Positions 1-13,300 are shown, counted from the first letter of the stretch. The stretch is DNA of 64,000 bases from Reinekea marina (GCF_030409715.1 NZ_JAUFQI010000001.1:2840501-2904500), one strand, 5' to 3'. The notes: generated from the sequence alone by a model not told the origin. Translations and numbers: made by a program.

Positions 1-575
1 GTTAAGTATTGTTCCTCTTCGCCTATCGGCATAATGAGGCGGCCACCATCAGGTATGAGCTGATCAACCAATTCTTTAGGTGGCTCAGAGGGTGCGGCTG
101 TTCCGATGATGACATCGAAGGGAGCCTGGGTAGGCCAACCTAAGAACCCATCGGCCATTTTTAATTGTGTATTGTAAAGCTTTAACGCTCTAATCCGAGC
201 TCGAGCCTTTTGCTGTAATGGTTCAATTCTTTCAACACTGAAAACCTCACTCACCACATTGGCCAGCACGCAGGTTTGAAAACCAGAACCAGTTCCAATT
301 TCTAAAACTGTCTCATGATGTGGTGCTTGTAAAACTAATTCTGTCATTCGGGCAACAATGTAAGGTTGCGATAAGGTTTGTGCATAACCAATAGGGACAG
401 ATATGTCTTCGTACGCTTTGTGCCCTAACGCCTCATCAACAAACAGGTGTCGAGGCACTTTATTAAAGCAATCTAATACTCTTGGGTCTCTTATACCCTG
501 CTCAAAAAGCCGTTCTATCAACCGCGCTCTAGTCCGCGCCGATGTCATACCTATGCCATTCAATTGCTCTTTCAT
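1..575 (-). CDS. pcm: Protein-L-isoaspartate O-methyltransferase, 3' end cut by window edge
   Basis: Cytosolic SAM-dependent enzyme that methylates isoaspartyl residues for protein repair. I translated the minus strand from ATG at 575: 191 codons are present and the C-terminus lies beyond base 1. Visible motifs are SQPYIVA (about residues 69-75), the SAM loop LEIGTGSGFQ (about 91-100) and an IIGTAAPSEPP segment, all typical of the family. The start codon overlaps the truD stop in an ATGA, so translation is probably coupled. In many gammaproteobacteria surE sits between truD and pcm; here there is no room for it. Identity is secure; length cannot be judged. Confidence 0.93.
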   Translation of the reverse strand, partial: MKEQLNGIGMTSARTRARLIERLFEQGIRDPRVLDCFNKVPRHLFVDEALGHKAYEDISVPIGYAQTLSQPYIVARMTELVLQAPHHETVLEIGTGSGFQTCVLANVVSEVFSVERIEPLQQKARARIRALKLYNTQLKMADGFLGWPTQAPFDVIIGTAAPSEPPKELVDQLIPDGGRLIMPIGEEEQYL

Positions 576-1621
576 CACTCGTTCCAATCCGAACTCAACA
601 GACCAAGCTGCCAATCAAATAGCTCAGTCATTACCGCAGTTGCGTAGCATCCTGCAGGTAAGAAAAAAGAAAAAACCGGATCGCCGTTTTCAAAGTGCAA
701 GGCGGGTGACTCAGGGAACACTCTTAATTTTCGAAAGTGCCGTGCCACCCGTTTGTTTATCAACGCGGTGGTTAGCTCCTGAAAAGGTTCAAGTGTATTC
801 TGCTCTCGTGCGTCTAAAGCAGCAAATTCATCTCGGCTTTCACCAGGCAAGCTAGCACTGGGCGAAATCTCACCGTTTTTACAGCGCTCTATTTCAGCAG
901 GTTCTATTATTTCACAGTAAAAGCCTGCCTTGCCTGCGTTAAATTGCGCAAAGTCACCTGGAATAAGCGTACTCCAACTCCCTTCGGCAATGCGCTGAGC
1001 CAAAAGGTTATTAAATAAATAAGAGCGAACGGCCGACAAGCAAATAGATTGCAAATGTTTAGGCAGCTTTTTTTCTCCGAGCAACCATTGCGAACCATCT
1101 TCTACATTTCTACCTTGCCGACCAAATCGTTGCGGACCAAAATAGTTAGGGATGCCATGCTCACAAACCTGAGACCAGTTTTTCTCGATAATGTCCTTAG
1201 ATTGTTCAACATTTCGAACCCTTATGGTGAAATTGTTCCCAATAAGTTGCCCTGTACGAAGCTTTTTACTATGCCGCGTGGCGTTGATGATCTTGACGCC
1301 ATCTATTTCAAGCAGGCTGGTATCTGGGGATTGCAAACCAGGCAGGTGAACAGAAAAAGTTTGAATAGTAATGGCTTGACGGTCTTTTAACCCAGCATAA
1401 CTAACGTGCCTGGGTTGAACATTCGCCCACTTTGCAATTTGCTTGGCGACCCACGCGGTGTTTTGATTTGTTTTTTCGATTGTAAGCCAAAGGTGCTCAC
1501 CTTCACCACTGGGGCTTTCAGGAAGTTTTTCAATTACTTTAAAGTCTTCAGGGTATTGTTTTAATACCCCTTTAACGCGTTCAAATGAATAGGCGTGTGG
1601 CCAATCTAAAGAAAATTTCAT
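575..1621 (-). CDS. truD: tRNA pseudouridine(13) synthase TruD
   Basis: Makes pseudouridine 13 in tRNAs. The protein has 348 residues, normal for TruD. The catalytic motif [10 protein letters not shown] includes Asp80, and the family signature [10 protein letters not shown] lies near residue 160. The ATG at 1621 has an AAGG upstream and overlaps the ispF stop by 4 bases; its own stop overlaps the pcm start. It is thus the middle of a tightly coupled ftsB-ispD-ispF-truD-pcm transcription unit. No anomalies seen. Confidence 0.95.
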   Translation of the reverse strand: MKFSLDWPHAYSFERVKGVLKQYPEDFKVIEKLPESPSGEGEHLWLTIEKTNQNTAWVAKQIAKWANVQPRHVSYAGLKDRQAITIQTFSVHLPGLQSPDTSLLEIDGVKIINATRHSKKLRTGQLIGNNFTIRVRNVEQSKDIIEKNWSQVCEHGIPNYFGPQRFGRQGRNVEDGSQWLLGEKKLPKHLQSICLSAVRSYLFNNLLAQRIAEGSWSTLIPGDFAQFNAGKAGFYCEIIEPAEIERCKNGEISPSASLPGESRDEFAALDAREQNTLEPFQELTTALINKRVARHFRKLRVFPESPALHFENGDPVFSFFLPAGCYATAVMTELFDWQLGLLSSDWNE

Positions 1622-2109
1622 GGCTCAGCCTTCATAAGTAAGCACACGGCATCCACGGCGATGCCTTCTTTTCGTCCAACAAAGCCTAACTTTTCAGTCG
1701 TAGTTGCTTTGACATTTACGCAACTGGCTTCAACGCGCAAATCAGCCGCAATGGTATTGGCCATTGCCTGTTTGTAATCTTTTAGGCGAGGCGCTTGGGC
1801 CGCTATTGTTATGTCTACATTCCCCACTCGATAGCCCTGTTCTTGAACCAAATCGACGACATGCCTTAATAAGACACGTGAATCGGCACCCGCATACTGA
1901 GCATCGGTGTCTGGGAAGTGTTCACCTATATCACCGGCGGCAATAGCACCTAACAAGGCGTCACACAAAGCATGCAACACCACATCTCCGTCGGAATGTG
2001 CTAATAATTGTTTTTCGCTAGGAACGTCTATGCCACCCAGCTTAATAGGTGCAGCATTGGAGTGTTCATCAAATCGGTGGACATCGTAACCATGACCAAT
2101 TTTAAACAT
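1618..2109 (-). CDS. ispF: 2-C-methyl-D-erythritol 2,4-cyclodiphosphate synthase IspF
   Basis: Fifth enzyme of the MEP isoprenoid pathway; it cyclises CDP-ME-2-phosphate to MEcPP with release of CMP. From ATG 2109 the protein has 163 residues and begins [13 protein letters not shown], where DVH supplies metal ligands; [11 protein letters not shown] follows near residue 40. An upstream in-frame ATG at 2157 would add 16 residues lying inside ispD and lacking family similarity, so 2109 is preferred. The start overlaps the end of ispD by 8 bases and the stop overlaps the truD start. Confidence 0.95.
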   Translation of the reverse strand: MFKIGHGYDVHRFDEHSNAAPIKLGGIDVPSEKQLLAHSDGDVVLHALCDALLGAIAAGDIGEHFPDTDAQYAGADSRVLLRHVVDLVQEQGYRVGNVDITIAAQAPRLKDYKQAMANTIAADLRVEASCVNVKATTTEKLGFVGRKEGIAVDAVCLLMKAEP

Positions 2110-2800
2110 GTTTAATTCGCTCTTGATTTGAAAGGTAAAATTGCACGAGGGCGGCATCTTCTGATCGGGTCAATTTAATATTATCCCCGTGACCTTCAAT
2201 TAATTGCACCGGCAATTCCGCTAGTTCTATGGCACTGGCTTCATCGGTAATGTGCGCATTTTGCGCAATCGCCTGCTCTAGCGCACTTGAAAGCTCGCCT
2301 AGACGAAAGCATTGAGGCGTCAACGCGGCCCACAATTGGCTTCTATCTTCTGTTGTGACGATGCTGCGTTGTAACCTCTTCACCGTGTCGGTTATTGGTT
2401 TAGCTAATACTCCGCCTTGGTTTTCAGTTTTGCAGCTTTGTAGCAGCTTTTGAATATCATCGCGGCGCACACACGGCCGAGCAATATCATGTACCATGAC
2501 CCAATCATCCGCTTTGCCGTGCTTTCGTAAATATATCAGAGCATTCATCACTGAATGAAAGCGTTCATGCCCGCCCAATACGGTTTGATAAGCATGGTCG
2601 AATTTACTTAATATTTGGGTGCAGGTTTCATCTTCTTTCGCTTTGACGACTATTTTTAACCCATCAACGGGTGCATCCTGCCAAGCAAGAAGAGTCCACT
2701 CCATCACGGTTTTCCCTGCAATGCTGACGTATTGCTTCGGAATATCTGCACCGAATCGAGACCCTACACCGGCCGCAGGGAAGACGACATGAACTGTCAT
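2102..2800 (-). CDS. ispD: 2-C-methyl-D-erythritol 4-phosphate cytidylyltransferase IspD
   Basis: Third enzyme of the MEP pathway; it joins CTP and MEP to give CDP-ME. The protein has 232 residues. The nucleotide-binding start [17 protein letters not shown] (residues 8-24) and the AR/DIARP segment VHDIARPCV are diagnostic. The ATG at 2800 overlaps the ftsB stop (ATGA), and the 3' end overlaps ispF by 8 bases, so substrate-consecutive enzymes are translationally linked. Confidence 0.95.
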   Translation of the reverse strand: MTVHVVFPAAGVGSRFGADIPKQYVSIAGKTVMEWTLLAWQDAPVDGLKIVVKAKEDETCTQILSKFDHAYQTVLGGHERFHSVMNALIYLRKHGKADDWVMVHDIARPCVRRDDIQKLLQSCKTENQGGVLAKPITDTVKRLQRSIVTTEDRSQLWAALTPQCFRLGELSSALEQAIAQNAHITDEASAIELAELPVQLIEGHGDNIKLTRSEDAALVQFYLSNQERIKHV

Positions 2801-3081
2801 TTAAAGGTTCTCGGCTCGTTAATCATAATAAAAGTTTCACCTGGCTTAATAAGTCCAAGATTTTGACGAGCTAATTCCTCAATCGCACCAGAACCACTTT
2901 TTAAGTCGGCTACTTTGGCTTCTAAATGGGCATTCTTTTTCTGGATAACAGCGCGATCAAATTCGGCTTGCGCGATGCTTTTTTCGATACGTTTTAAATC
3001 GGTGTACCCATTTTCAGCAAACCAGAATCGGTATTGCAAGACAATGAGTAAGACAAAAAGGGCGACTTGAATCAGGCGCAT
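2797..3081 (-). CDS. ftsB: Cell division protein FtsB
   Basis: Small bitopic divisome protein that forms the FtsQBL complex in the inner membrane. The 94-residue protein has an N-terminal transmembrane segment (about residues 4-20), then a coiled coil (about 30-70) and the conserved RQNLGLIKPGETFI region near the C-terminus. It lies between eno and ispD as in many gammaproteobacteria. A terminator hairpin separates it from eno, so it probably has its own promoter in the 109-base gap. Confidence 0.93.
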   Translation of the reverse strand: MRLIQVALFVLLIVLQYRFWFAENGYTDLKRIEKSIAQAEFDRAVIQKKNAHLEAKVADLKSGSGAIEELARQNLGLIKPGETFIMINEPRTFK

Positions 3082-3119
3082 AGGCAGCTCTTAAAATTAG
3101 ACAGCCTATTCTTACGCAT

Positions 3120-3147
3120 AAAAAAAAGGGAGCCAAGCCCCCTTTTC
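3120..3147 (-). terminator. Rho-independent terminator after eno
   Basis: On the minus strand an AAAAGGG arm and a CCCTTTT arm flank a GC-rich centre and are followed by a run of eight T (plus-strand A run 3120-3127). It lies about 45 bases past the eno stop. Confidence 0.8.
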
Positions 3148-3190
3148 ATGTTTTCAGCGATTCTACGCCAATAATTGCTAAATTATTGCC

Positions 3191-4516
<1,326 letters not shown>

Positions 4517-4691
4517 TCAACGTGCGTTAAATGCCACTGCTTGAGGTAAGTAATTATTCTTCAAAGCCACTAAAATGTAGTTTTGTTACAAAAATTATCG
4601 AAATGCATTATATGCATCTGATTTTAAAATGCGAGTGTTCTATTTGATGAGGTAAAAAACGACACTTAAAGTAAGCCGAAACCCCAGTAAA

Positions 4692-4706
4692 TACGCAGGC
4701 TGCGTA
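4692..4706. repeat. 15-base palindrome in the pyrG-eno gap
   Basis: TACGCAG-G-CTGCGTA has 7-base arms around one central base. It lies between the pyrG stop and the eno start, so it could be an operator or weak hairpin in the eno leader. No regulator is identifiable from sequence alone. Nothing else was recognised in the surrounding 251-base gap. Confidence 0.4.
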
Positions 4707-4743
4707 GACTGAACACCCAAACAGCCCAAAACATACATTCTAA

Positions 4744-6384
<1,641 letters not shown>

Positions 6385-6484
6385 TTAAAAATACGAAACT
6401 CTCCCAAAGCATTGGTTGCTTGGAATGAGTAACAAATTAAGGTGATTGTGCTGTACAAGATGGGAGATCAGCATAGCAAATTAT

Positions 6485-6503
6485 CTTGATTGTCTCAATC
6501 AAG
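6485..6503. repeat. Inverted repeat at the tilS stop
   Basis: CTTGATTG-TCT-CAATCAAG has 8-base perfect arms. It covers the tilS stop codon and the start of the 3' untranslated region. It can form an RNA hairpin but lacks a clear T run, so it may protect the 3' end or terminate weakly. Confidence 0.45.
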
Positions 6504-7818
6504 AATTCTGCCAAATGACCTCTAATGCTAAATTTTCTTCTTCGGCCGTATGGTCTGCCGATATGAATAAATCAGCAACTGCGACTAAGGTGTCTCCGCT
6601 ATACAACAAAGGCAAGCGATCACGTTGCCAAGGCTTAACCCGGTACTCCTGCAGCAAGCGCTTCAGGTCTCTGCGTTTTGAGCGACCCAACGGCCTAATT
6701 TGCTCCCCACCTTGCCGAGTTCGCCAATGCAGGTTCGGCAAGTTTGCCTTTAACCCTGCCTGCCCTTTTTCTGAATATTTAACCTCGATATATCCAACGC
6801 CAGGCCAGTAGGATTTATTTCCTATTTGAAGGGGTGGCGGAGCGTCGATGGCGCTTTGCTCAGGCACCCAATACAATGCAGGACCATGGCGGCGAACATA
6901 GCCGTTGCCCATACGCACCTTTGGGTCTGCATCTGGTTTTGCCTCTACAACATCACTCAATACATGCTGCAACCTTACTTTAGACGGCACCTGCACGCCT
7001 AATTCGGTTAACCAGCGATGCAGCAGAGAAAGCTTGTCGGCTTCTGACCATGAGTCTAACTGTACCCACTTCAAACCACCGTCGTGACTCAAGCGTGCTT
7101 CTAAATTATCGCCATGGTGCGCATTAGATTGAAGTTCTGAATCTACTTGCTGAATAATACCGTTTACTCGCTCACGGTAACTTGGCCATCGGCTTTCAAA
7201 CAAGGGCAGCACTTCATTACGTAGATAGTTTCTATCGTATTGACTGTCGACATTAGATTCGTCTTCTATCCATCGTAAGCCACAAGCATTAGCGGCTTGT
7301 TCAAGCTGCAAGCGACTGAACTTTAACCACGGACGGCACAGCTGATAATGATCACGTGGCTGTATTGCTGACATCGACTTTAAGCCATGTAAGCCTGTAC
7401 CACGCATCATTCGTAAGAAAAAGGTTTCAACCTGATCATCAAGGTGGTGCGCTAACAGCAGCCAATGTTTGGGTGTAACATGCTGTGAAAACACGCTATA
7501 TCGGTACGTTCTTGCGGCGGCTTCCACTCCTTGTCCCGTCGACTCCACTTGCCCTTTTTCGACAATCAATTTACACCCAAGTTCTGCGACTTGCTGCTCG
7601 CAAAAAGATTGCCATTGATCGGCGTTGGCGGACAAACCGTGATGAACATGAATCGACACAACATTTGATGCACCAACAACATCGCAGGCACATTTCAGCA
7701 AAAGCGTGGAATCGAGACCACCACTAAAACCGACAAACACCGGACGTATGTCATGGCCAATTAATTGGTCACGCAGAGATTGGGTTAAATTCTGATAAAT
7801 AGAAGGGGTAGTTGTCAC
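6499..7818 (-). CDS. tilS: tRNA(Ile)-lysidine synthase
   Basis: Adds lysine to C34 of the AUA-reading tRNA-Ile, an essential modification. The 439-residue protein has the N-type ATP pyrophosphatase P-loop SGGLDS at residues 32-37, and the C-terminal substrate-binding domains follow. The start is GTG at 7818 with AGAG a short distance upstream. It is 9 bases downstream of a GNAT gene and co-oriented with pyrG and accA; tilS next to accA is common in gammaproteobacteria. Confidence 0.94.
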   Translation of the reverse strand: MTTTPSIYQNLTQSLRDQLIGHDIRPVFVGFSGGLDSTLLLKCACDVVGASNVVSIHVHHGLSANADQWQSFCEQQVAELGCKLIVEKGQVESTGQGVEAAARTYRYSVFSQHVTPKHWLLLAHHLDDQVETFFLRMMRGTGLHGLKSMSAIQPRDHYQLCRPWLKFSRLQLEQAANACGLRWIEDESNVDSQYDRNYLRNEVLPLFESRWPSYRERVNGIIQQVDSELQSNAHHGDNLEARLSHDGGLKWVQLDSWSEADKLSLLHRWLTELGVQVPSKVRLQHVLSDVVEAKPDADPKVRMGNGYVRRHGPALYWVPEQSAIDAPPPLQIGNKSYWPGVGYIEVKYSEKGQAGLKANLPNLHWRTRQGGEQIRPLGRSKRRDLKRLLQEYRVKPWQRDRLPLLYSGDTLVAVADLFISADHTAEEENLALEVIWQNS

Positions 7819-7827
7819 GAGGTACTC

Positions 7828-8307
7828 TTACAATGTCCACAAGTACCGAAGTTTCTCACGATCGCCGCGATGCCACAATTCGCTGCCAATCGGAATATCC
7901 ACCAGATCAACAAAAACTGCGCCGAGCTTTTCAATGGTTTTAATGGAAGCATGGTTTCCAGGGTTGCATGTAATCCACAATTCATCAAAGCCCTGATCTT
8001 TCGCGACGAGCTTGATGAGCTGGCACGCCTGCGCGGCAAACCCATGGCCACGATAAGGTTTATCAATTCCGTACCCAATTTGGCCGCCAAATTTTACAAG
8101 GCTGGGCGTCGTTTTTAAGCGGATATCAATTTGGCCAATTGAGGTACCGTCGTGCAGCACAATATCAAATAAATACGCAGGCACACCATCGAGACCTTCG
8201 TGTGCCCCCAATATACGGTTAAGCACCAAAGCAATCTCATCACCTACGATGGGAGTCATCATATTTGATTGGTCATAGAGTATGTTTTGTAGAGATACAT
8301 TAGCCAT
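7828..8307 (-). CDS. GNAT family N-acetyltransferase
   Basis: Predicted acetyl-CoA-dependent acyltransferase of 159 residues; the substrate is unknown. The acetyl-CoA binding motif A appears as DKPYRGHGFAAQAC (about residues 83-96), followed by NHASIKTIEKLGAVF, the usual motif B arrangement of RimJ/RimL-like enzymes. It is inserted between accA and tilS and probably cotranscribed with tilS (9-base gap). The ATG lies in the arm of a 13-base inverted repeat (8296-8308 with 8335-8347), which may hide the start codon. A later ATG (codon 16 or 17) is a possible alternative start. Confidence 0.85.
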   Translation of the reverse strand: MANVSLQNILYDQSNMMTPIVGDEIALVLNRILGAHEGLDGVPAYLFDIVLHDGTSIGQIDIRLKTTPSLVKFGGQIGYGIDKPYRGHGFAAQACQLIKLVAKDQGFDELWITCNPGNHASIKTIEKLGAVFVDLVDIPIGSELWHRGDREKLRYLWTL

Positions 8308-8347
8308 TTAGCCAGCCAAAAATAGTAAAGCGTTAATGGCTAATGTA
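8296..8347 (-). repeat. Inverted repeat covering the GNAT start codon
   Basis: Arms 8296-8308 and 8335-8347 are perfectly complementary over 13 bases with a 26-base loop. In the transcript the 3' arm contains the AUG and the next three codons of the GNAT gene, so folding would bury the start. It also sits 30 bases past the accA stop. Confidence 0.6.
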
Positions 8348-8377
8348 GATTCTTTATTGAAGAATGCAAGAACAGAC

Positions 8378-9331
8378 TTATTCTTGGAACCCGAAAGATT
8401 GCAAACGAGCGTAACGCTCTTCCAACAAGCTTTCTATTGGCTTAGTTTTAAGCTCAGACAACTGGGTAATTAATGCCGTTTGAATCGTCTTCGCCATTTC
8501 ATCGACATTACGGTGAGCACCACCTAATGGTTCTTCGAGTACTTTTTCGACCAACCCAAGCTCAAACAAGCGAGAGGCCGTAATGCCCATCATTTCAGCT
8601 GCATCAGAGGCGCGCTCAGCGGTTTTCCATAAAATAGAAGCACAGCCTTCGGGTGTTATGACCGAATATGTACTGTATTGCAGCATATTCAAATGATCGC
8701 ACACGCCGAGTGCCAAAGCACCGCCTGAACCACCTTCACCAATTACGGTAGCAATTACAGGTACTTTTAGTGAAGACATCTTTAATAGATTGTAAGCAAT
8801 TGCTTCAGACTGACCGCGTTCTTCAGCACCAATGCCTGGGTAGGCTCCCGGAGTATCGATTAGTGTCAGTACAGGGATATTGAATCGCTCGGCGGTTTGC
8901 ATTAACCGCAACGCTTTACGATAACCTTCCGGTTTAGGCATACCAAAGTTTCGAAGCACTTTTTCTTTTACTTCACGACCCTTTTGGTGACCAATAACCA
9001 TGACAGACTGGCCATCTAAACGAGCCAAACCGCCTACAATAGCCGCATCATCCGCGTAGTGGCGATCACCGTGCATCTCATCAAAATCGGTAAATACGCG
9101 TTCAATATAATCTAATGTATAAGGGCGCTTAGGGTGGCGAGCCACCTGAGATACTTGCCAGGAAGTCAATTTCCCAAAGATCTGTTCAGTTAATTTAATA
9201 GACTGAGCGTTTAATTTTTCAATCTCACCAGAGATATTTAGATCATTCCGGTTACCAACGAGACGTAGTTCGTCAATTTTGGATATCAGATCAGCAATGG
9301 GCTGTTCAAAGTCTAAATAATCGGGATTCAT
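8378..9331 (-). CDS. accA: Acetyl-CoA carboxylase carboxyltransferase subunit alpha
   Basis: Alpha half of the carboxyltransferase of acetyl-CoA carboxylase, committing acetyl-CoA to fatty acid synthesis with AccD. The protein has 317 residues. Conserved segments include [30 protein letters not shown] and [14 protein letters not shown], the crotonase-fold oxyanion loops. ATG 9331 has an AGGAA ribosome site. The preceding 200-base gap contains the fbp terminator and presumably its promoter. Confidence 0.97.
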   Translation of the reverse strand: MNPDYLDFEQPIADLISKIDELRLVGNRNDLNISGEIEKLNAQSIKLTEQIFGKLTSWQVSQVARHPKRPYTLDYIERVFTDFDEMHGDRHYADDAAIVGGLARLDGQSVMVIGHQKGREVKEKVLRNFGMPKPEGYRKALRLMQTAERFNIPVLTLIDTPGAYPGIGAEERGQSEAIAYNLLKMSSLKVPVIATVIGEGGSGGALALGVCDHLNMLQYSTYSVITPEGCASILWKTAERASDAAEMMGITASRLFELGLVEKVLEEPLGGAHRNVDEMAKTIQTALITQLSELKTKPIESLLEERYARLQSFGFQE

Positions 9332-9483
9332 GACAATTCCTGTATTTTATGGCCACATTCAACGATGAATTAAGCACAATTTCTATAATATGAGTAATAA
9401 AACACAGGGTAAAGATTCCGCTCAAGACAAACAAGGCCGCTAATAAAATTGAGCTATGACGAAAAGTAAATAATAAAGGAAAA

Positions 9484-9518
9484 AGAGGGGTACGCCGTGA
9501 CTATTAACGCACGGCGTA
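9484..9518 (-). terminator. Terminator-like hairpin after fbp
   Basis: Arms TACGCCGTG (9491-9499) and CACGGCGTA (9510-9518) pair perfectly around a 10-base loop. On the minus strand the stem is followed by CCCC and then a T-rich stretch. It lies 16 bases past the fbp stop. Confidence 0.65.
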
Positions 9519-9533
9519 TTTTATAAAGTGAGG

Positions 9534-10544
9534 CTAGGTGAACTCTCTTAAGAATCGCTCCAGTTTATTCACCATGTTTTTCGAGCCTACAAAGAACGGA
9601 ACTCGCTGGTGCAACTCACTGGGCTCTAATTCTAGAGTTCGGCTTTCTACACCACTAATAGCCACACCACCTGCTTGCTCAGCTAAAAAGGCCATCGGGT
9701 TGCACTCATACAACAACCTCAACTTGCCCGTTGGGTGTAATGATGAAGCGGGGTATAAAAATATTCCGCCTTTTATCAAATTCCTGTGGAAATCCGACAC
9801 CAATGAACCAATGTATCGGCTGGTATATGGGCGATTCGTTTTTGCATCTTCCATCTGGCAGTATTTAATGTATTGCTTAACGCCATCATGAAAGTGCACG
9901 TAGTTGCCTTCGTTCACCGAATAAATGGTACCGTTTTCTGGATAACACATATTCTCGTGTGATAAACAAAAAATACCTAAGCTTGGGTCGTATGTGAAAC
10001 CATGTACGCCATTACCCGTACTGTAAACCAACATAGTCGAAGACCCATAAATCACGTAACCCGCAGCCACTTGCTGGTCACCAGGCTGCAGAAAGTCAGC
10101 CTCGGTCACTGGTTCACCCATTGGTGATAAACGGCGGTAAACCGAGAAAATGGTGCCCACCGAAACATTCACATCGATATTTGAAGAGCCATCTAACGGA
10201 TCTATTAAAACAACATATTTTCCAAATTTACTGCGATCGTCATCAAAATGTACGTAGCAATCTTCTTCTTCAGAGGCTAATCCACATACGACACCACGCG
10301 CCGCTAAAGCGGCCTTAAACTTATCGTTAGCGATAACATCTAACTTTTGTTGTTGCTCGCCTTGAATGTTCTCATTACCCACCGCACCGGTAATATCAGC
10401 CAAACCTGCTTTATTTATTTCACGGTGAACAATTTTGGCCGCAAGCCGTATTGAAGAAAATATAGAGGACAGCTCGCCCGTCGCATCCGGGTAATCTGCT
10501 TGTTTCTCGATGATGAATTCACCCAGCGTTTTGGTAATTTCCAT
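9534..10544 (-). CDS. fbp: Class I fructose-1,6-bisphosphatase
   Basis: Gluconeogenic hydrolysis of fructose-1,6-bisphosphate. The 336-residue length is normal. The metal-binding signature [19 protein letters not shown] (about residues 112-130) and the C-terminal [21 protein letters not shown] are diagnostic. It stands alone on the minus strand with a terminator hairpin after it. An AAGG ribosome site precedes the ATG. Confidence 0.96.
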   Translation of the reverse strand: MEITKTLGEFIIEKQADYPDATGELSSIFSSIRLAAKIVHREINKAGLADITGAVGNENIQGEQQQKLDVIANDKFKAALAARGVVCGLASEEEDCYVHFDDDRSKFGKYVVLIDPLDGSSNIDVNVSVGTIFSVYRRLSPMGEPVTEADFLQPGDQQVAAGYVIYGSSTMLVYSTGNGVHGFTYDPSLGIFCLSHENMCYPENGTIYSVNEGNYVHFHDGVKQYIKYCQMEDAKTNRPYTSRYIGSLVSDFHRNLIKGGIFLYPASSLHPTGKLRLLYECNPMAFLAEQAGGVAISGVESRTLELEPSELHQRVPFFVGSKNMVNKLERFLREFT

Positions 10545-10739
10545 GTGATAAGCCTTACATTGCCTTTAAATAATTACTCAAATTGTCATTTTTTTATGGC
10601 TGCGCATTCATTTCCATCTTTTGAGTTTTTTGCCCATCAGGTCAAGATGCTGTTTTATCGTTATAATGCGCTTAGCTTACCGAGTTTTATCTGTCACGTC
10701 CCGCTTTCATTTGTCATTTATTTTTTGACAAAACCATAA

Positions 10740-12089
10740 TTAGTCTGCTGATTGCTCAACGACAACTTTATTTCTGCCCTCTTCCTTTGCCTTATATAAT
10801 GCTCGGTCAGCACGTTCGATTAACTGCTCTAGAGAATCTTGCTCACGTACACTCGAAACACCAAAAGAGGCCTCTAACTGTTCAACCGCAGTGAATTTAA
10901 ACCCGCTTACCTTTTCTTTTATACCGTTCGCTAAAATTAGAGCCTTATTGATATCGCATTCTTTGCAAATAATGATAAATTCTTCGCCGCCCCATCGGCC
11001 CACGACATCTGATTCCCGGGTGTTATTCAACAAAACTTGAGCAAACTCCTGCAGTACATTGTCTCCTTGTTGATGGCCAAAATTATCGTTTACTCGCTTA
11101 AAATGGTCTATATCTGTCATGACCACGCTAAATAAATTGCCGTAACGCTGGAACCTTGCCAACTCCTTTTCAATGGCTTCGTCTAAAAATAATCGGTTAT
11201 GAAGATTTGTTAGCCGATCGGTTGTTGAAAGTTTTTCTAGCTCTTCGGTATAGCCTTTGATTTCAGATTCATAACTAAAAATGAGTCGGTTGATATTACG
11301 CTCAAACAAATAGATTAAAATTGCCGTACACAGCATGGTAAAGGTGATTAATAAAATAGAATAAAAACGCTGGGCATCAAAACTCTCGTTTAAGTTGGCT
11401 CGCTCTTGATCAACATATTGCTCAAAGTCATCTAAATATATTCCGGTTGCAATGACCCAGTTGAAAGGTTTAATCAGTTTTGCATACGATAGCTTTCGCT
11501 CTACTTTCCCCGACGTTTTCTTTTTAAAATAGTAACTATAAAATATTTCGCCATTCGCAAGTACGCCATCTAATTCAACCTGATAAGGTTTGCCGCCCTT
11601 AATATCCTCTGCATTGGTAGATAACAACGCACCTTCTGTTTCGGGCATACCCGGATGTATTAACCGAATTGCAAAATCGTCTCCACCCTGTTCATTTATG
11701 ATTTTATTAACCCAAACATACTGTTCATCATCGGGTAACGTTAAACCGTGTAAGTAGTTGCGAAAATTCGACTCCAAAAGTGTCTGCTTTTCAATTTCAG
11801 TTAAGGTTTTGGAATCTTGAGAATGAGAAATATCGTGCTGAAGACTATCGATGATGTATAGGGTGTGGTCTATCGTGCTTTTAATAAACTGCTTTTTTTC
11901 GGCTAATATGCGATTGGATAACTGCTCGATATAAGCGTTATGATCTTTTTTAATTCGCCCAGATATTGTCAATGTGAACACCAGCATAAACAAAAAAACC
12001 GGTACCACCGTTCCTATATAAAAATAGGCCCTTATGCGATTTTTATTTATCTGAACCTTACGACGCGCGCCAACTGTAACTTCATTCAT
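10740..12089 (-). CDS. Membrane diguanylate cyclase with Cache-type sensor
   Basis: Predicted to make c-di-GMP in response to a periplasmic signal. An N-terminal transmembrane segment is followed by a long helix. A periplasmic single-Cache-like domain with the typical IKPFNWVIATGIYLDD segment comes next, then a second transmembrane segment and a C-terminal GGDEF domain. The active-site motif is GGEEF (about residue 367), preceded by RESD at the right spacing for an RxxD product-inhibition I-site. Both features suggest an active, feedback-controlled enzyme. I use ATG 12089; an in-frame ATG at 12110 would add seven residues, and neither has a strong ribosome site. Confidence 0.9.
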   Translation of the reverse strand: MNEVTVGARRKVQINKNRIRAYFYIGTVVPVFLFMLVFTLTISGRIKKDHNAYIEQLSNRILAEKKQFIKSTIDHTLYIIDSLQHDISHSQDSKTLTEIEKQTLLESNFRNYLHGLTLPDDEQYVWVNKIINEQGGDDFAIRLIHPGMPETEGALLSTNAEDIKGGKPYQVELDGVLANGEIFYSYYFKKKTSGKVERKLSYAKLIKPFNWVIATGIYLDDFEQYVDQERANLNESFDAQRFYSILLITFTMLCTAILIYLFERNINRLIFSYESEIKGYTEELEKLSTTDRLTNLHNRLFLDEAIEKELARFQRYGNLFSVVMTDIDHFKRVNDNFGHQQGDNVLQEFAQVLLNNTRESDVVGRWGGEEFIIICKECDINKALILANGIKEKVSGFKFTAVEQLEASFGVSSVREQDSLEQLIERADRALYKAKEEGRNKVVVEQSAD

Positions 12090-12316
12090 AAAACATCCGC
12101 GGTCTTTCATTTATAATTATTGTGAGCAATACCAAAGTACAGCAAAAGGGGTCATTCCATAAGAAAAAACTCACTCAATGGTTAAAATATAGACTAATGT
12201 ACTAGGCAACACGGTTGATATTTTGAATAAAACAGTTCGAATACCTGTCAAAATCACTTGTACTCATGATTGCTGACCTCATATAGAGTGCTGAATTCAA
12301 TTGGTTTGACAACGTT

Positions 12317-13300
12317 ATGATTCCATTTTCTATTCTCGATTTAGCCACCATTGCCGAAGGTCAGACGGTTCAAAATGCTTTGGCCACTACTCGGCAATTG
12401 GCACAAGAAGCTGAGGCGTTGAATTACAAGCGCTATTGGCTAGCCGAGCATCATGGTATGCGTGGTGTAGCGAGTTCGGCGACGTCTGTTTTGTTATCTC
12501 ACATTGGCGCGGCCACTAAGCACATTCGAATTGGCGCAGGCGGTGTTATGCTGCCGAACCATGCCCCCCTAGTCATTGCCGAACAATTTGGGACCTTAGC
12601 GGAGCTTTACCCTGGTCGAGTAGATTTAGGCCTAGGGCGCGCACCCGGCACCGATATGCAAACGGCACGCGCCTTACGCCGCAATCTAGATAGCGAGGTA
12701 GACAGCTACCCAAGCGATATTAAAGAACTTCAAGCCTATTTTAGCGATGCCAACCAACCCGTTTTAGCCATTCCAGGGCAAGGCACCGAAGTACCGCTTT
12801 GGTTGTTAGGATCAAGTTTATACAGCGCTGAATTGGCGGCGCATTATGGCTTGCCTTACTCATTTGCTTCGCACTTTGCACCCGATCAGCTTATGCAGGC
12901 GCTGCAGATTTATCGTGAAACCTTTCGCCCAAGTAAGTCTCATGCAAAACCGCATTCAATGGCGGGCATCATGGTTGTGTTAGCCGATACCCAAGCCGAA
13001 GCGGATTATTTGTTCACCTCGGTGCAACAAAAGTTTAAGCAAATGCGCAGTGGCGGCAATACGCCGTTTCCTGCCCCAGTAGATACTATGGATGGTCGTT
13101 GGAGTCTGGCCGATAAGCAAATGGTTGATCATGTTTTAAGTTATGCACTGGTAGGAACAAAAGAGTCAGTTAAAGACAAACTGACTCGATTCTTAAAAAT
13201 GACTCAAGTAGATGAGCTGATTGTGTCTATACCTATTCACAATGCCCAAGCCCGCAGCCACAGCCTAACGCTGCTGGCAGAGCTTAGAGACAGCTTTTAG
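12317..13300 (+). CDS. Luciferase-like (LLM class) flavin-dependent oxidoreductase
   Basis: 327-residue bacterial luciferase-fold protein related to E. coli YhbW. The conserved stretches [28 protein letters not shown] and [13 protein letters not shown] mark the FMN/F420-type TIM barrel. Substrate and physiological role are unknown. It is divergent from the diguanylate cyclase and convergent with the cobalamin adenosyltransferase, the stop codons overlapping by four bases. No good ribosome site is visible before the ATG. Confidence 0.9.
   Translation: MIPFSILDLATIAEGQTVQNALATTRQLAQEAEALNYKRYWLAEHHGMRGVASSATSVLLSHIGAATKHIRIGAGGVMLPNHAPLVIAEQFGTLAELYPGRVDLGLGRAPGTDMQTARALRRNLDSEVDSYPSDIKELQAYFSDANQPVLAIPGQGTEVPLWLLGSSLYSAELAAHYGLPYSFASHFAPDQLMQALQIYRETFRPSKSHAKPHSMAGIMVVLADTQAEADYLFTSVQQKFKQMRSGGNTPFPAPVDTMDGRWSLADKQMVDHVLSYALVGTKESVKDKLTRFLKMTQVDELIVSIPIHNAQARSHSLTLLAELRDSF

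Noticed and set aside
403..855. 150-codon plus-strand frame across pcm and truD
   Set aside because: Both strands cannot be coding here; pcm and truD are unmistakable.
10500..10739. 79-codon plus-strand frame in the fbp leader
   Set aside because: It begins inside fbp on the other strand, has no ribosome site, and its translation shows no family features.
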